Below, one piece after another: positions 39,670 through 50,970 of a stretch of DNA of 64,000 bases. Source of the stretch: Owenia fusiformis (taxonomy: Eukaryota; Annelida; Polychaeta; Sabellida; Oweniidae). The notes under the pieces are model-generated. The model was given only the letters and a program-made list of their open reading frames with translations, was not told the origin of the DNA and ran no database searches. The stretch is from assembly GCA_903813345.2 (NCBI GenBank), contig CAIIXF020000001.1:26093915-26157914 (forward strand). The letters are read 5' to 3'. Position numbers and translations under genes: made by a program. Position 1 is the first letter of the stretch, and every line of letters begins with the position of its first letter.

Positions 39670-39834
39670 CTGCAAACTTACATTTCTGCTGAGAATAGAT
39701 ATATGAGACTGGCGCCAAATTTTGCTCCCCAACTTCTTACTTTCACTGTGCAGCTTGTGGATTGATTATATACATATCATCATAAAAATTTGTCTTTTTT
39801 ATTTTGCAGTTAATAGCTTGACTCACCATTTATT

Positions 39835-42800
39835 ATGAATGAATGTGAGAATACAAACCAAAACAGTCCAGGTTTCTTGGTTCTGCAGGAAAATGGAAAG
39901 AAACAATTTGAGTGCAGGGAATGTAGGCGGACTTTTACAAATAAAAGAAACATTGAAATGCATCTACATTCAAGTCATGGCTATTGTAAGTTTCCATTTT
40001 TGAAGTTCAAAAAGTGGTTTTTGAAGGACTTTTTGTTGGAAAATTGTGAATTTGTTTAAAACTAACTTTTAGAGGCCACACGTATCAATCGCCCATATAC
40101 AAATGCATGTAGCATTCTCACATAAATAGTCATCATAGTAGTCATATACTATCAGATACATGAAGATTGATCCACTAGAACTGATGAATATTCAAGTTCA
40201 AAAGAACCTTTTTCTATACTTGCTATGGTATCTGACCCGATGTAGCCACCTTGTGGTGAAATTGGTAACTACCTACTGGCATCTGGGTAATTAAAACTCG
40301 ATGAATTTTATAATTTATTTTTGAATCCATTTCCCATTGTGGAGTTAACAAATATATTTTCTTACAGCTTCACCAGTGAAGAAGTATAAATTGTACGAAA
40401 ACAAACCAGGATTAAAAGAGAATGTACCAAGGAGTACCGTTTGGTATAGAGCAAATAGGAGTAAATTGGAGAAAGAGCAGGAAGGTAAATAATTTAGATT
40501 TATGTAACCTCATCTTTTAAGCTCACATGGGTCACGGGCTTATCTACCTTGATCCAATCTTATGTTACTATTGTTTTAGTATAGGATTCCCTAATATATA
40601 AATATGCTTATTCGGCAAGTTTGAAAAGTGCAGCCCCTCTCTATAGGGAAAACCTCTGAACAAGGAAACTTTCCTCCAGTCTCAAGAGCATTCCCTGTTC
40701 GCAGGTTTTACTGTACATATAATTTAATTAAATTGTGCACTTTTCAGGTACAGATGATCAAGGGCCAGATGGAGAACGTCAAAATGATCAGAAAGATTCA
40801 CAGGATGACATCACCCCTGAGTATTCAGACAAGGCCTATACAATTTCTGAAAAAAGTGAAACCACTAGTATTGAACTTGAGAATTCTATTGCTATTTCAT
40901 CACTCGTGGGTAATGGTACTGTAGTCCAATCTGTCACTCAATTATCAGATTACAATCATGGTGACAAGATTGATGAAAGTTCATCTGCAACTGACTATGT
41001 TAATGGTAGCGAGCCATATGGCAAACTTGATATTGACTCAGACTCAACATCTATGAACTCGCATTCAGAATTGGACTCTGACGGTTATGAAAATATATTT
41101 TCTGACTCTGAATTTGATTCTTATAGTGATTCAAGCATATACAGTTGTTCATCTGATTCGGAGACTGAACGCACATCCTGTTCAGAAATTGAAAATGACT
41201 CACTTGATCTTGACAAAGATATAATTGGCAGTGATGTGTATTTAAAGATACTGTCATGTTTTATTCGCAATGAACTTTCAGCTACAGCTTGCAAAGATGT
41301 GTTACAAACATTTCAGAAACTAACTCCAGAATCTCAGGTTTGGAATCAAATATCATATGACAAGATATGGAGCATAGTGGATAATGTTACCAAGCAAATT
41401 CATTATTGCCCAGATTGTAGCAGGATATTTCCCGAGGATGACGTTGACTGTGTGGAATGTCCGTGTGGTGGTCTAAGATATATTGGTACAGCAGAGGAAC
41501 AGAGAAAAGCTAATCGACAACCATGCAAAAAGTTTGTGTTTCTTGATCCAAAGAAATACATAAAGGACCTACTTGAGCTACCAGGTAAAGTATTATTGGA
41601 ATGTTTCAGTTCAATTGAATAATTTGGCATTATTTTCTAAAATCCTACTTTTCAAGATGGCCACTGAATTTCAAAATGGCGGCCATTTTCCCTTAAAAAA
41701 ACGTAATCTTTGATAACTTAAATACCAGTGAACGGATTTGGTTCAAATTTTATATGATGATGCCTAGGGACAAAGTAGATCTGTTCGAGTAAGAATTTTC
41801 AAGATGGCAGCTGAATTTCAAAATGGCGGCCATTTTTCGTAAAAAAAATAATCTTTGATAACTCAAATACCAGTGAACGGATTTGGTTCAAATTTTATAT
41901 GCTCATACCTAGGGACACAGTAGCTCTGTTCAAGAAAGAATTTTCAAAATGGCCACTGAATTTCCAAATGGCTGCCATTTTTATAAAAGAAAGTAATCTT
42001 TGATAACTCAATTGCTAATTGACGCACAAGACTGTGGGTCCTTTATTACATTGTCCTAATTATCTTTTACAGGAACTTATTTTATTTATCTTTTACAGGA
42101 ATGTGGGATGGCCTACAGAAAAACAAAGGAGTCATACTCGAACGCTATGAAACTAGTGATGGGGTACTAAAAGATGTTACAGATGGTGAGGTCTACAGAA
42201 ACCTAATAAAAACTGGATTTTTATCAAATCCTCACAATATTAGTGTCATGATGAATACAGATGGTGTTAACCTCTATAAATCAACAGGTGTTGAAATATG
42301 GCCGATTTTCCTATCAGTGACTGAACTCCCTCCTGCAGAGAGGTTTGCTCGTGAAAATATGATCCCAGCTAGTTTATGGCAAGGAAAGGGTAAGCCACCT
42401 TTCCAACAGTACATGGAAGTATTCTCATCGGAAATGAACAAACTATATACAGAGGGCATAGATATTCATGTAAATCAAGAAATGATAAATGTGAAAGTAG
42501 TAGTCATTACATCACCAGCAGACCTACCAGCTAGGGCAAATATGATGAACATGACATATTATAACGGCCAGTATGCTTGCACAACTTGTGAAATACCAGG
42601 CAAAACTGAAGTACAAGGTGGTGGACACACTAAAGCATTTCCAGCCCAGCACACCTACAAATACAGAACAGACAAGGAGATTCGCGATTGCATGACAAAA
42701 GGCCAAGAGAAAAAAAGAATCCTGGGTTTTAAAGGTAAATCTGGGCTCTATGATCTGAAAGGAGTGGACTTGAGCAAACTTTGCCCACCCGACTACATGC

Positions 42801-43849
42801 ACTGTGTCTGTATGGGTGTAATCCCAAAAATTAATAAAAGGTGGTTTTCTTCTGAAAACAGCAATGAAAGTTACCATGTTGGTAAAGAAATAAAAGAAAT
42901 TTCAAGAAGAATGCAGTATATTAAGCCACCAAACATGATAGAAAGGTTACCACGAAACCTGGAGAAACATTATTTACACTTCAAGGCAACTGAAAATCAA
43001 ACATGGATGCTTTTTTATGCAGTACCTTGCCTCGAAGGAATCCTCCCTAAGAAATACTTGGACCATTTCAAAAAACTCTCTGAAGGCATACACATTTTGC
43101 TTGGTGACAGTATAACTACAGAACAAATTAACAGAGCAGAACTTCTCCTCAAAGAATTCTACGTTGAATACCCCAAGCTATATCCCCCTGGAGACTGTAC
43201 ATTGAACTTGCACTACATTGGAGCCCATTTCGGATATTGGGTCCAACAATTGGGACCATTGTGGAATTGGAGCTGCTTTCCCTATGAAGATTCAAATGCA
43301 CATATATTAAAAATGTGCCATGGAACAGGGGATGTAACAACACAGATAATGAGGCAAAAAACAGCTGAGATTAAAATAAGGACACAAAATCAACCAGTCA
43401 AAATCAAAGAGTTGAATACAACTGAGGAAAAACTTAAAATACATGGTAAAACAAGGCCATTATCTGATTCTGATCATGATCTGGACTCTGTGCCTCAGAA
43501 CTGTACATCAGTGGCTTCACGAATCTCCATAAATGGAGAGATGTTCTACTCTGATGAGTATGCACGCATGAAGAGGAGAATTTGTAACTGTGTGGAATTA
43601 AAAAATGGAAAACGTGGTTTCATTAAGAGGTTTGTTACTGATGGCAAAGAAACACATTTTGCAGTAATTGATATGCTCAGAGTGCAGAGAGGTTCAACTT
43701 ATGCAAATAAAGCAAAACCTTCAGGGAAAACAGAGCTGTATCACATAAGTGAGCTAAAGAGAAAACTTGTTTTAGTTCAGTGTGGAGAAAATATGCAAAT
43801 GTATGTTCTAGCAATGCCTAATGGCATTGGACGCTCCGTTTTCAAATAA
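39835..43849 (+). CDS. EnSpm/tnp2-like transposase with N-terminal zinc finger (951 aa)
   Basis: Exons 39835-39985, 40368-40484, 40748-41584 and 42099-43849, all joined in phase 1; an acceptor at 39,809 shows a 5' UTR exon upstream. Residues about 29-49 are a C2H2 finger (FECRECRRTFTNKRNIEMHL..H). Residues about 95-220 are acidic and serine-rich. A CxxC pair follows (HYCPDCSRIF, CVECPCGG). The large last exon holds the catalytic core: NTDGVNLYKS (first D), a CTTCEIPGK zinc-binding turn, PPDYMHCVCMGV (second D), and GPLWNWSCFPYEDSN with HGTGDVTTQI (E). These match the plan of tnp2/EnSpm transposases, which cut and paste element ends. The reading frame is intact over 2.86 kb of coding sequence, so it may be active or only recently silent. 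Confidence 0.85.
40185..40290 (-). repeat. Short dispersed element with CCACNAGGTGG core, copy 2
   Basis: Inverted relative to copy 1: TAGCCACCTTGTGGTGAAAT and GGTAACTACCTACTGGCATC. It lies in the first coding intron of the transposase gene. Confidence 0.65.
41650..42050. repeat. Tandem repeat in transposase intron (about 140-bp unit, nearly 3 copies)
   Basis: TTTCAAAATGGCGGCCATTT, then GTAATCTTTGATAACT and CAGTGAACGGATTTGGTTCA recur at about 41,668, 41,813 and 41,958. The unit has ATGGCNGCC words also abundant in the foldback element at 51.8-55.2 kb. Confidence 0.8.
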
Positions 43850-43979
43850 AGCATCTGTTCGGGCGATAACTGAAATATTTTCCATTGTGTTCCTTACACC
43901 ATATTGAACATAATATTCACATGAAATTGACTTTTATAAAGTTCTTATGCATTGACAATAATCATAATTCTTGAATATT

Positions 43980-45640
43980 AGAATATTTGTAGAATATTTT
44001 CCAGGACTTAGATATTTCACTTTATTCTGAAAAAGCTCTGCAAGTGTTGCCAGGATGAATATATATTGAATATTAAATACACAGTAAAATAATTTGTATC
44101 TTTAATACAAAATAATGTTTTATTTTGAATAAATTCTGTAAGTGTTCTTAAACCTAGTACATAGCGTTCTTGAACCTAGGTAAATAACAATTTTATGTAA
44201 TAAAACATACTATAACATACTAGTATGTTGCTGTTGGATTCAAATACAATTTCTTACAATATACTTAAATACTTTTTGAACTATAATTCAGAATTCCTGT
44301 TATTCTGAAGATAATTCTTGAATTTATATATATATATATAATAATAATATGTATAAAAGTCAAAATTCTTAGTGTACATACTAAATATAATAAAATAATT
44401 TGAAATAAAAGCAGAGAAATTCTTCCTACATGTTTCTTTATTTAAACATCTTTCTTGAAGATTTTTAAATAAAGAAACATGTAGGAAACATGTGGTGAAA
44501 AAGTGAAGAATATCTGAGAACATATTTTTTAGTTCTTCATTATTATTCAAATATCCTTCAAAGAAGTAGGTGAAAATAAGAAGAATTTCCAAGATTACCA
44601 ATAATTCAAAATGTTCTTTGTTATTCTTAAGATATTCTTCAAATAAGCTGGTGAAAAATTGAAGAATATCTAAGAACACATAAGTTCGTCATTATTATTC
44701 AAATATCCTTTAAATAACATGGTGAAAATATGAAGGATTTCCAAGATTACCAGTAGTACAAAATGTTCTTTATTATTCAACAAATATTCTTCAAATAAGG
44801 TGGTGAAAAATTAAAGAATATCTAAGAACATAGAAGTTCTTCACTATTATTCAAATATCCTTTAAACAAGGTGGTGAAAATATGAAGAATTTTCAGGATA
44901 TCGAACAATACAAAATGTTCTTTATTATTCTTCAGATATTCTTCAAATGAGGTGGTGAAAATGTGAAGAATATCTGAGAACATTGTAGTTCCTCATTATT
45001 ATTCAAATATCCTTCAAACAAGTTAATGAAAATATAAAGAATCTCCAAGAATACCATAACTACAAAATGTTCTTCATAATTCTTCAAATATTCTTCAAAT
45101 GAGGTAATGAAAAATTGAAGAATATCTAAGAACATAGAAGTTCTTCACTATTATTCAAATATCCTTTAAACAAGGTGGTGAAAATATGAAGAATTTTCAG
45201 GATATCCAACAATACAAAATATTCTTTATTATTCTTCGAATATCCTTCAAATGAAGTGGTGAAAAAATGAAGAATATCTGAGAATATTTTAGTTATTCAT
45301 TATTATTCTCTCATTCCTTAAACAACATGGTGAAAATATGAAGAATTTCCAAGATTTCAAGAAATAGAAAATGTTATTCATTATTATTCAAATATTCTTC
45401 ATTCAGGGTGGTGAAAATATGAAGTATTTTGAAGAACATGAAACATTCTTTATTTTTCTTCAATTATTCACCATAGAATTTGAAGAATATTCAAGAACAT
45501 AAATTATTCTTTATTATTCTTCAAAAATACAAGAATATGGTTAAATCTTTATTCTTCACAATTTATCTCGATATTACAATATTCATCACACCTGAATATT
45601 CATGAATAATTCATGAATATTCATATCACAAGAATATCAT
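43980..45640. repeat. Right subterminal repeat array (about 150-bp unit)
   Basis: CAAAATGTTCTTTATTATTC and AAGGTGGTGAAAATATGAAG recur at spacing of about 150 bp (near 44,608, 44,758, 44,909, 45,063, 45,213). Near the very end come ATTCATGAATAATTCATGAA words, the inverse of those at the left terminus. The open frames here on the minus strand are by-products of the array. Confidence 0.85.
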
Positions 45641-45958
45641 TTCGCCGGGGTGAGTAAGTGAGTTCATTTTTCAAGTACACAAAGGAGGAGGGAAATTAGC
45701 GCAACAGATTTTGGACAGTCATATGTTGGATTCTGGCCATTTTCTGAGGATTTAAACAATAACATACGTTAGGCCAATGCATCACCTCCAGGAAAATCAC
45801 TTCTATAGATGATAAAATAATTTCAACTTTGAGACAGGGTAGATGCAAACAACCCACCCAAATGTTTTTTCTGAAATGTTTTCCTGATTTTCGACCCCTT
45901 CCATCCCTGCTTTTTGGCTCACACAGTGAGCCTATGGGATTGACCAGGCGTCCGTCCG

Positions 45959-47749
45959 TTGGTCCATCCGTCCGTTGGTCCGTCATTGTTCAACTATAGT
46001 GAGATTACAGAAAGTATCGACGAAGGCAACAATACAGGAGAATGTGATTGTAATACATCTGAATTTAAGGATGAAGACCATGGTCACGTCATAACAGGAA
46101 ATCTGAAGATTATACAAAATTCAAAATTGAGAAAGCTATTTAGTAAAGGTCCTGGCTATAGAGAAAAACGAAACATTAACTTCAGGAAAGCAAAAGAAGA
46201 AATAAAGAAAGGAATAGATGAATATGCAATAAGTTGGACAAAAAATGAAAAAGTTTCAAAAGTATACTTAAATGAATGGAAAAATACTGTAATGGAAAAG
46301 GTTAAACAAAAGATTGAGTTACTTCAAAATACAAAATTTAGACATATTAAAAATCCAAAGCAGACACTAAAGGACCATTATGCTATGGAAGAACTCAATC
46401 AACTCAAGGAAAAATATGCCATTGTACCTATTGATAAGGCAGCAAATAATATTGGGTTTATGTGCAAACAATACTACATAAAGAAGATTAAAGAGGAAAT
46501 TGGGAGTGACACCTATCAAAGGATAGAAGATAAAGGAGAAGAAGATATAGTGGAGGAAATCAAAGAGACAATGAAAACAAAATTCAAGATTGAACCGGGA
46601 GAAGAACAAAATATTATACCAAGGATTCATCTTACAATTAAAATGCATAAACAGCCAATTAAATTTAGATATATCATTGGCTCAAAGAAAAGTTCTGTAA
46701 AACCAGCTGCCAAAAAACTGACCAAAATTCTTAAACTAGTGCAATATACTAACAAAAGATACTGTGAGAAGATTAAGGATTATACAGGTGCCAATAGGAT
46801 GTGGATCAGTGACAATAACCAAAATATGTTAGATAATATTAAAAGTGTAAATTTAAGGAACGGGGCAAGAAACATAGCCTCGTATGATTTCTCTACACTA
46901 TACACAAAGATTAATCTAACTGACATAAAGGAAAAACTGAAATGGGTGATAGATAAAGCCTTCAGAGGAGGAACTAACCAAAAGATAACAGTAGGTGGAG
47001 ATGAAGCCAAATGGGGTGGAAAGGCGGATAATAAAAAGGCATATACCAAAGGAGAGTGCAATGATCTAGTGGATTTCATCGTGGATACAGCCTACTTTAA
47101 AGCAGGGAAATCAATTCTAAGACAGAAAATTGGAATACCGATGGGAATCGATCCGGCGCCATATATGGCAAACCTATACTTATACTGTTATGAATTTCAA
47201 GCCATTGAGAAAATGTATAGGGAAGACTACTCCAAAGTACTAAAATATGCTAAAACTACAAGATTTATCGATGATTTATGTACTATAAACAACGACGGAG
47301 AAATGGAGACTGATATGAAGAACATCTATCCTGAAGAACTAGTGTTAAACAAGGAAAATGAGAAGGATACAGAAACAACTTTTCTGGACATACAAATGAA
47401 AATAGTAAATAAACAAATCACTACAAAACTATACGACAAAAGGGAAAACTTCAATTTCCAAATAGTCTCATATCCTGATCTATCTGGAAATATTCCTAGA
47501 AACCAATCTTATGGAATATTTATATCACAAATAATAAGGATTTCAAGAATTTGCAGTCAACTGGAAGATGCAACAAACAGAGTTACCAACCTGGGAAATA
47601 AACTACAATGTCAAGGCTACAGGAGCAACATACTAAATTCGTATACTAAGAAAGCTATAACAAGAAATAAATGGATATGTACTAAATACAATATGCAGGA
47701 GAATATCATCATGAAGGACTGGAAAATTAATGAGAGAAGAGAACATTAA
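45959..47749 (+). CDS. Penelope-like reverse transcriptase
   Basis: A single intact open frame of up to 596 codons. The first few residues (MVHPSVGPS) are only translated microsatellite, so the true start is probably a later methionine. Motifs in order: PIDKAANNIGF (about residue 159), SYDFSTLYTKI, KIGIPMGIDPAPYMANLYLY, RFIDDLCTIN (the xxDD active site) and a thumb-like end (TFLDIQMKI, QIVSYPDLSGNIP). This set resembles the Penelope-like group rather than LTR or LINE reverse transcriptases. No C-terminal GIY-YIG endonuclease is visible, so it may be an endonuclease-lacking type or a truncated copy. It is inserted within (GTCC)n, which is present on both sides (45,950-45,985 and 47,987-48,030). 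Confidence 0.75.
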   Translation: MVHPSVGPSLFNYSEITESIDEGNNTGECDCNTSEFKDEDHGHVITGNLKIIQNSKLRKLFSKGPGYREKRNINFRKAKEEIKKGIDEYAISWTKNEKVSKVYLNEWKNTVMEKVKQKIELLQNTKFRHIKNPKQTLKDHYAMEELNQLKEKYAIVPIDKAANNIGFMCKQYYIKKIKEEIGSDTYQRIEDKGEEDIVEEIKETMKTKFKIEPGEEQNIIPRIHLTIKMHKQPIKFRYIIGSKKSSVKPAAKKLTKILKLVQYTNKRYCEKIKDYTGANRMWISDNNQNMLDNIKSVNLRNGARNIASYDFSTLYTKINLTDIKEKLKWVIDKAFRGGTNQKITVGGDEAKWGGKADNKKAYTKGECNDLVDFIVDTAYFKAGKSILRQKIGIPMGIDPAPYMANLYLYCYEFQAIEKMYREDYSKVLKYAKTTRFIDDLCTINNDGEMETDMKNIYPEELVLNKENEKDTETTFLDIQMKIVNKQITTKLYDKRENFNFQIVSYPDLSGNIPRNQSYGIFISQIIRISRICSQLEDATNRVTNLGNKLQCQGYRSNILNSYTKKAITRNKWICTKYNMQENIIMKDWKINERREH

Positions 47750-47986
47750 CAAATGAATATGAAACCGTATCTTCTCCGCAAAGAGGGTAAACTAAGATGA
47801 CAAATCAGCATAAGACCAACAGTAAGGGGAAGGGGAGAGTTTTCCGGCCGGATCAAAACGTTTAACCCACCTATGCGCAGTCTCAAGTCTGTGGACCCTG
47901 AAGAAAGATAAGTAACATCGCAATCAAATCAAGACAAAGAAGAAGAAAATGAATGAAGAAACCAATGCAGCAACAACAAATGACGT

Positions 47987-48030
47987 CCGTTGGTCCGTCC
48001 GTCCGTCCGTCCGTCCGTCCGTCCGTCCGT
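47987..48030. repeat. (GTCC)n microsatellite
   Basis: GTCCGTTGGTCC followed by about eight GTCC units. Its counterpart GTCCGTCCGTTGGTCC lies at 45,950-45,985, so the reverse transcriptase gene inserted inside one microsatellite tract. Confidence 0.9.
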
Positions 48031-49219
48031 CAACATTGGCCGCACAAATTAAAACTGCTATTCGGATTGACTCATATCCACATTCATTTTATGCATATCC
48101 ATAATGCCTATTTGACCTATCATCGTCATTTCCCAAGTTCGCCCGGTTTCCGAGAAATTGCAGATTTTGACGTCAAAAAGTCAAATTTTCTGTAAATACT
48201 AGACACTTTGTTGAAGAAGAACTTTCAAATAACTTTTAGTAGTTGGTGTATATGCAACTTATGTCCTCTGAAGATTTCAAAGCTCTTGGAATTACGGTTT
48301 TTGGTGTTTACTCTATAAAATTTGAAAAAAAGTAGGACTTTGTCATTTTCAGGAAACTTTCTCATGTATAAAGTCAATGGCAGGTTTTGTGATTGACAAG
48401 ATTCTTAAAGTTTGCCTTATACTTGATCATTTCCTGCAATAAATTACATCATTAATAGATTTAAGCATTCCTTACATATTTCTCAATATATGTCAGCATC
48501 AAACTTTTACCGTTTTTGAGATATTTGACGTAAAAAAAACAGTAAAAATAAGTTATTTTTCATTCAATTTGACCAAATGTTTTTTTGAAAATCATCTACA
48601 AGTTGCCAGGAGTTCAAATCTGAAATTAGTTTTAGGATTTGACCTTTACTTGACCTTCAGTGACCTTCGAAAGGTCAAAAAAGTTGATTTTTCAAATTGA
48701 TTTTTGGATGTAAATTTTGGTCAGCTTAATCACAAAAGACCTTACTGAGCTCTGAATAAGTAAAATTTTCAAGGTCATAGGTCATCAAACTAGGTCACAC
48801 AACTATGCTATCAAAGTTTCTCAAAGTTCGAGACTACAAATCCAAATCAATATTTTTGTTTGAAAGTCAGGATATAAATTCCTCTGAAGGTTCCAAACTG
48901 TGTGAGCACAGGACCGTGGGTCCTTCATTTTTTAATTTTTCTTGCATCAATATGTTGCGTTTTGACACAAAGTTAACCACTTTAAAGGAATAAGTGATTC
49001 CTCTAGGGGTTTTAAAGATACCCATTATGGGTGACCAAACTTAGCTGAAAGCAATGATTTTCCCTATGGGAAAATAACATGGGAAATATTGTTTTCCACT
49101 TAATCTTAAAGGAATCACTTATTCCTTTTAAGGGATTAACTTTGTGTCCCTAGAAATTGGCCAAAATCAAACATATGACTGTCCAAAATCTGTTGCGCTA
49201 ATTTCCCTCCACCTTTGTG
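48031..49219. repeat. Dispersed repeat DNA, right part of the TIR element
   Basis: It contains relatives (inverted) of the LZIC-intron repeat (CATCTACAAGTTGCC, TTGACCTTCAGTGACCTTCG at 48,590-48,680) and a stretch at 48,950-49,160 (TGGGAAATATTGTTTTCCAC) that reappears inverted at 50,040-50,200. No gene. Confidence 0.6.
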
Positions 49220-49229
49220 GAAATTTCTT

Positions 49230-49665
49230 CCACCTTAAAGACATATTACTCCACCCCCTCCCTCCGTTCACTCCCCCCTCCGTTCAATTTTAATTATTTT
49301 CGATTATTTTTTATCTATCATTTGGAAAATTATTTTAAAATACCGGCAAAGAATTTTGTGATAAAAACATCGCTTATATATTTATTACAGGTCGTAAAGA
49401 CCATTGTTGCTTTATTTATAGCAAAAACATTGGCATTTGCACGTTGGCGAGGTTGCGCCTTTTTTAATAAATCTTTTATCTTAGAACTCCATCAGTTCAA
49501 AAAAAATCCAAGAAGACCTAACATATTTCCCTGTGCACTGCAACTATTCATTTAGCCATTCAATTTTTTCTTGAAAAAATAAATCTTCAACATTTGTTGA
49601 ATTTACCGAAAATCAGCTACTCCCCCCTCCGTTCATTTCATCAGATCACCGGGCGTGAGACTGCC
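49230..49665 (-). repeat. Right arm of long inverted repeat
   Basis: The reverse-complement partner of 26,565-26,990. It has an extra GTTCACTCCCCCCTCCGTTC duplication near its inner end. Both arms face the large transposon, with only about 80 bp between arm and terminus on the left. Confidence 0.85.
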
Positions 49666-49849
49666 AAAAGTCATTGAATCATCTTAACTTTGATGAAAAA
49701 TATGGTCACTATAGCTACTCGTGTTTCGGGGTATGTGGGATAAATCATTAAAATATTTGAGTATAAAGTGTTCATACAGCGCATGTTTTAATACAGCATC
49801 ACAATACTAATATAGCATAATATAGCAAAAGGTTTTTATTTGGTCTTCA

Positions 49850-50970
49850 AACTGTCATATGTTGGACTTCGGCTATCTATTGGGGATTTGAACGGGTGCA
49901 TATGTTAGGCCAATGCATTAACTCCAGATCAAGCACTCATCGAGGTAATCAAATAATTTGGACTTTGAGACAGGGAAGGTTTTTCTGAAATGTTGTCCTG
50001 ATTTTCAGCCCTTTCCACATATGTTTTTTCAATGTTTGAGGCACCAATATGTTGCACTTTGAGACACAGTTAACCTCTAAAATATGATTTATTTGGGATC
50101 AAGTGGAAAACAGTACATGTATTTCCCATGTTATTTTCCCATAGGGAAAACTCATGTGATCCATTGTTTTCAGCTAAATTTTGGTCATTCAAAATTGATA
50201 CCTTTAAAACCCCTGCATGAATCATATTTTCATTTAAAACGCAACAGAGTGATCGATGCAACAAACGTTGAAAAACAGGTGTGGAAAAGGCTGGAAATCA
50301 GGACAACATTACAGAAAAAACATGTTGATGGGGTGCAAATTTCAGGCCTGTCAACTTGGGGACACCTAACATGAGTGACTTGCAAATGTTGAACACCTTT
50401 GTTCAAATTTTGGACACCTTGGTCCAAATCTGAACATCTTGGCCACAATTTGAGCACCTTGTTTTCAATTTTATTGCATTTAATCAAATTTTGGACACCT
50501 CAATTTTTCGCGCTCGCTACCCTCGCGATCTGACAACGGGGGGGGGGGGGTAGGTACGAAAATTTTCAATTAACATGCGTGACACATACGGGATTCGCGT
50601 GACAAATACGAACAAATTGCGTTCGGTTTTTTCCGACGTTCGTATTTTTACCGTATCGTCAACATATTTTTAAAAATTTTCTACAGAAATATTTTTGCGT
50701 GACAATTACCAGGTAAAATGCGTATTTGCGTGACATTTTCTGTCACGCAAAAAAAACTGGCGTGACTTCAAATTCTTCAGCAAATGCGTGACAAATACGC
50801 AAATTGCGGGACAGTTGACAGGCCTGAAATTTGCACCTTCCCTGACTTAAAGTCCAAATTATTTTATAAACTCTATGAGTGCTTGTCCTGGAGTTAATGC
50901 ATCGGCCTAACATATGCACCTGTTCAAATCCTCAGAAAATAGCCAAAATCCAATATATGACTGAAATCTG
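49850..50970. mobile_element. Foldback element, with a MITE in its exact centre
   Basis: Left arm from GTCATATGTTGGACTTCGGC through GTGCATATGTTAGGCCAATG; right arm inverted from 50,828 to about 50,970 (CGGCCTAACATATGCACCTG). The arms are related to the termini of the 45,678-49,219 element. The centre reads GGGTGCAAATTT, then the MITE, then AAATTTGCACC. Confidence 0.7.
50343..50826. mobile_element. MITE with CAGGCCTGTCAACT termini, copy 2
   Basis: Same order of parts as the copy at 24,401-24,899: terminal CAGGCCTGTCAACTTGGGG, TTTTTCGCGCTCGCTACC, a G run, and TGCGTGACATTTTCTGTCAC before AGTTGACAGGCCTG. Confidence 0.88.

Larger units (their letters stand above)
27057..45650. mobile_element. 18.6-kb EnSpm/tnp2-like DNA transposon
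   Basis: The ends CCCCGGCGAAA (27,057) and TTTCGCCGGGG (to 45,650) are inverted, with TG on both outer sides as a possible 2-bp target duplication. Inside each end are AT-rich repeats with TTCATGAATATTCATGAA, then long subterminal tandem arrays (to about 29,180 on the left and from about 43,980 on the right). Subterminal arrays are typical of EnSpm/CACTA elements. Two divergent intron-containing genes lie inside: a BEN-domain gene (minus) and a tnp2-like transposase gene (plus). Several smaller MITEs have inserted in the 8 kb between the genes. The termini are not the usual CACTR, which is odd for the superfamily. Confidence 0.75.
45678..49219. mobile_element. 3.5-kb TIR element hosting a reverse transcriptase insertion
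   Basis: Terminal inverted repeats of about 75 bp: the left end begins CACAAAGGAGGAGGGAAATT and continues AGCGCAACAGATTTTGGACA; the right end is the inverse, finishing AATTTCCCTCCACCTTTGTG. It sits between the CCCCGGCG terminus of the large transposon and the right long arm. Its interior is an older dispersed repeat containing a GTCC microsatellite, which has been split by a Penelope-like reverse transcriptase. Confidence 0.75.

Noticed and set aside
44281-45135. Minus-strand frames of 132 and 67 codons rich in F, L, N and E
   Set aside because: They are translations of the right subterminal tandem array of the large transposon.
46367-47079. Minus-strand frames of 93 and 99 codons
   Set aside because: Shadows of the reverse transcriptase frame on the opposite strand.
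47700-47950. Hammerhead ribozyme after the Penelope-like frame
   Set aside because: CTGAAGA near 47,910 fits half of the core, but a matching GAAA and stem arrangement could not be found by eye.
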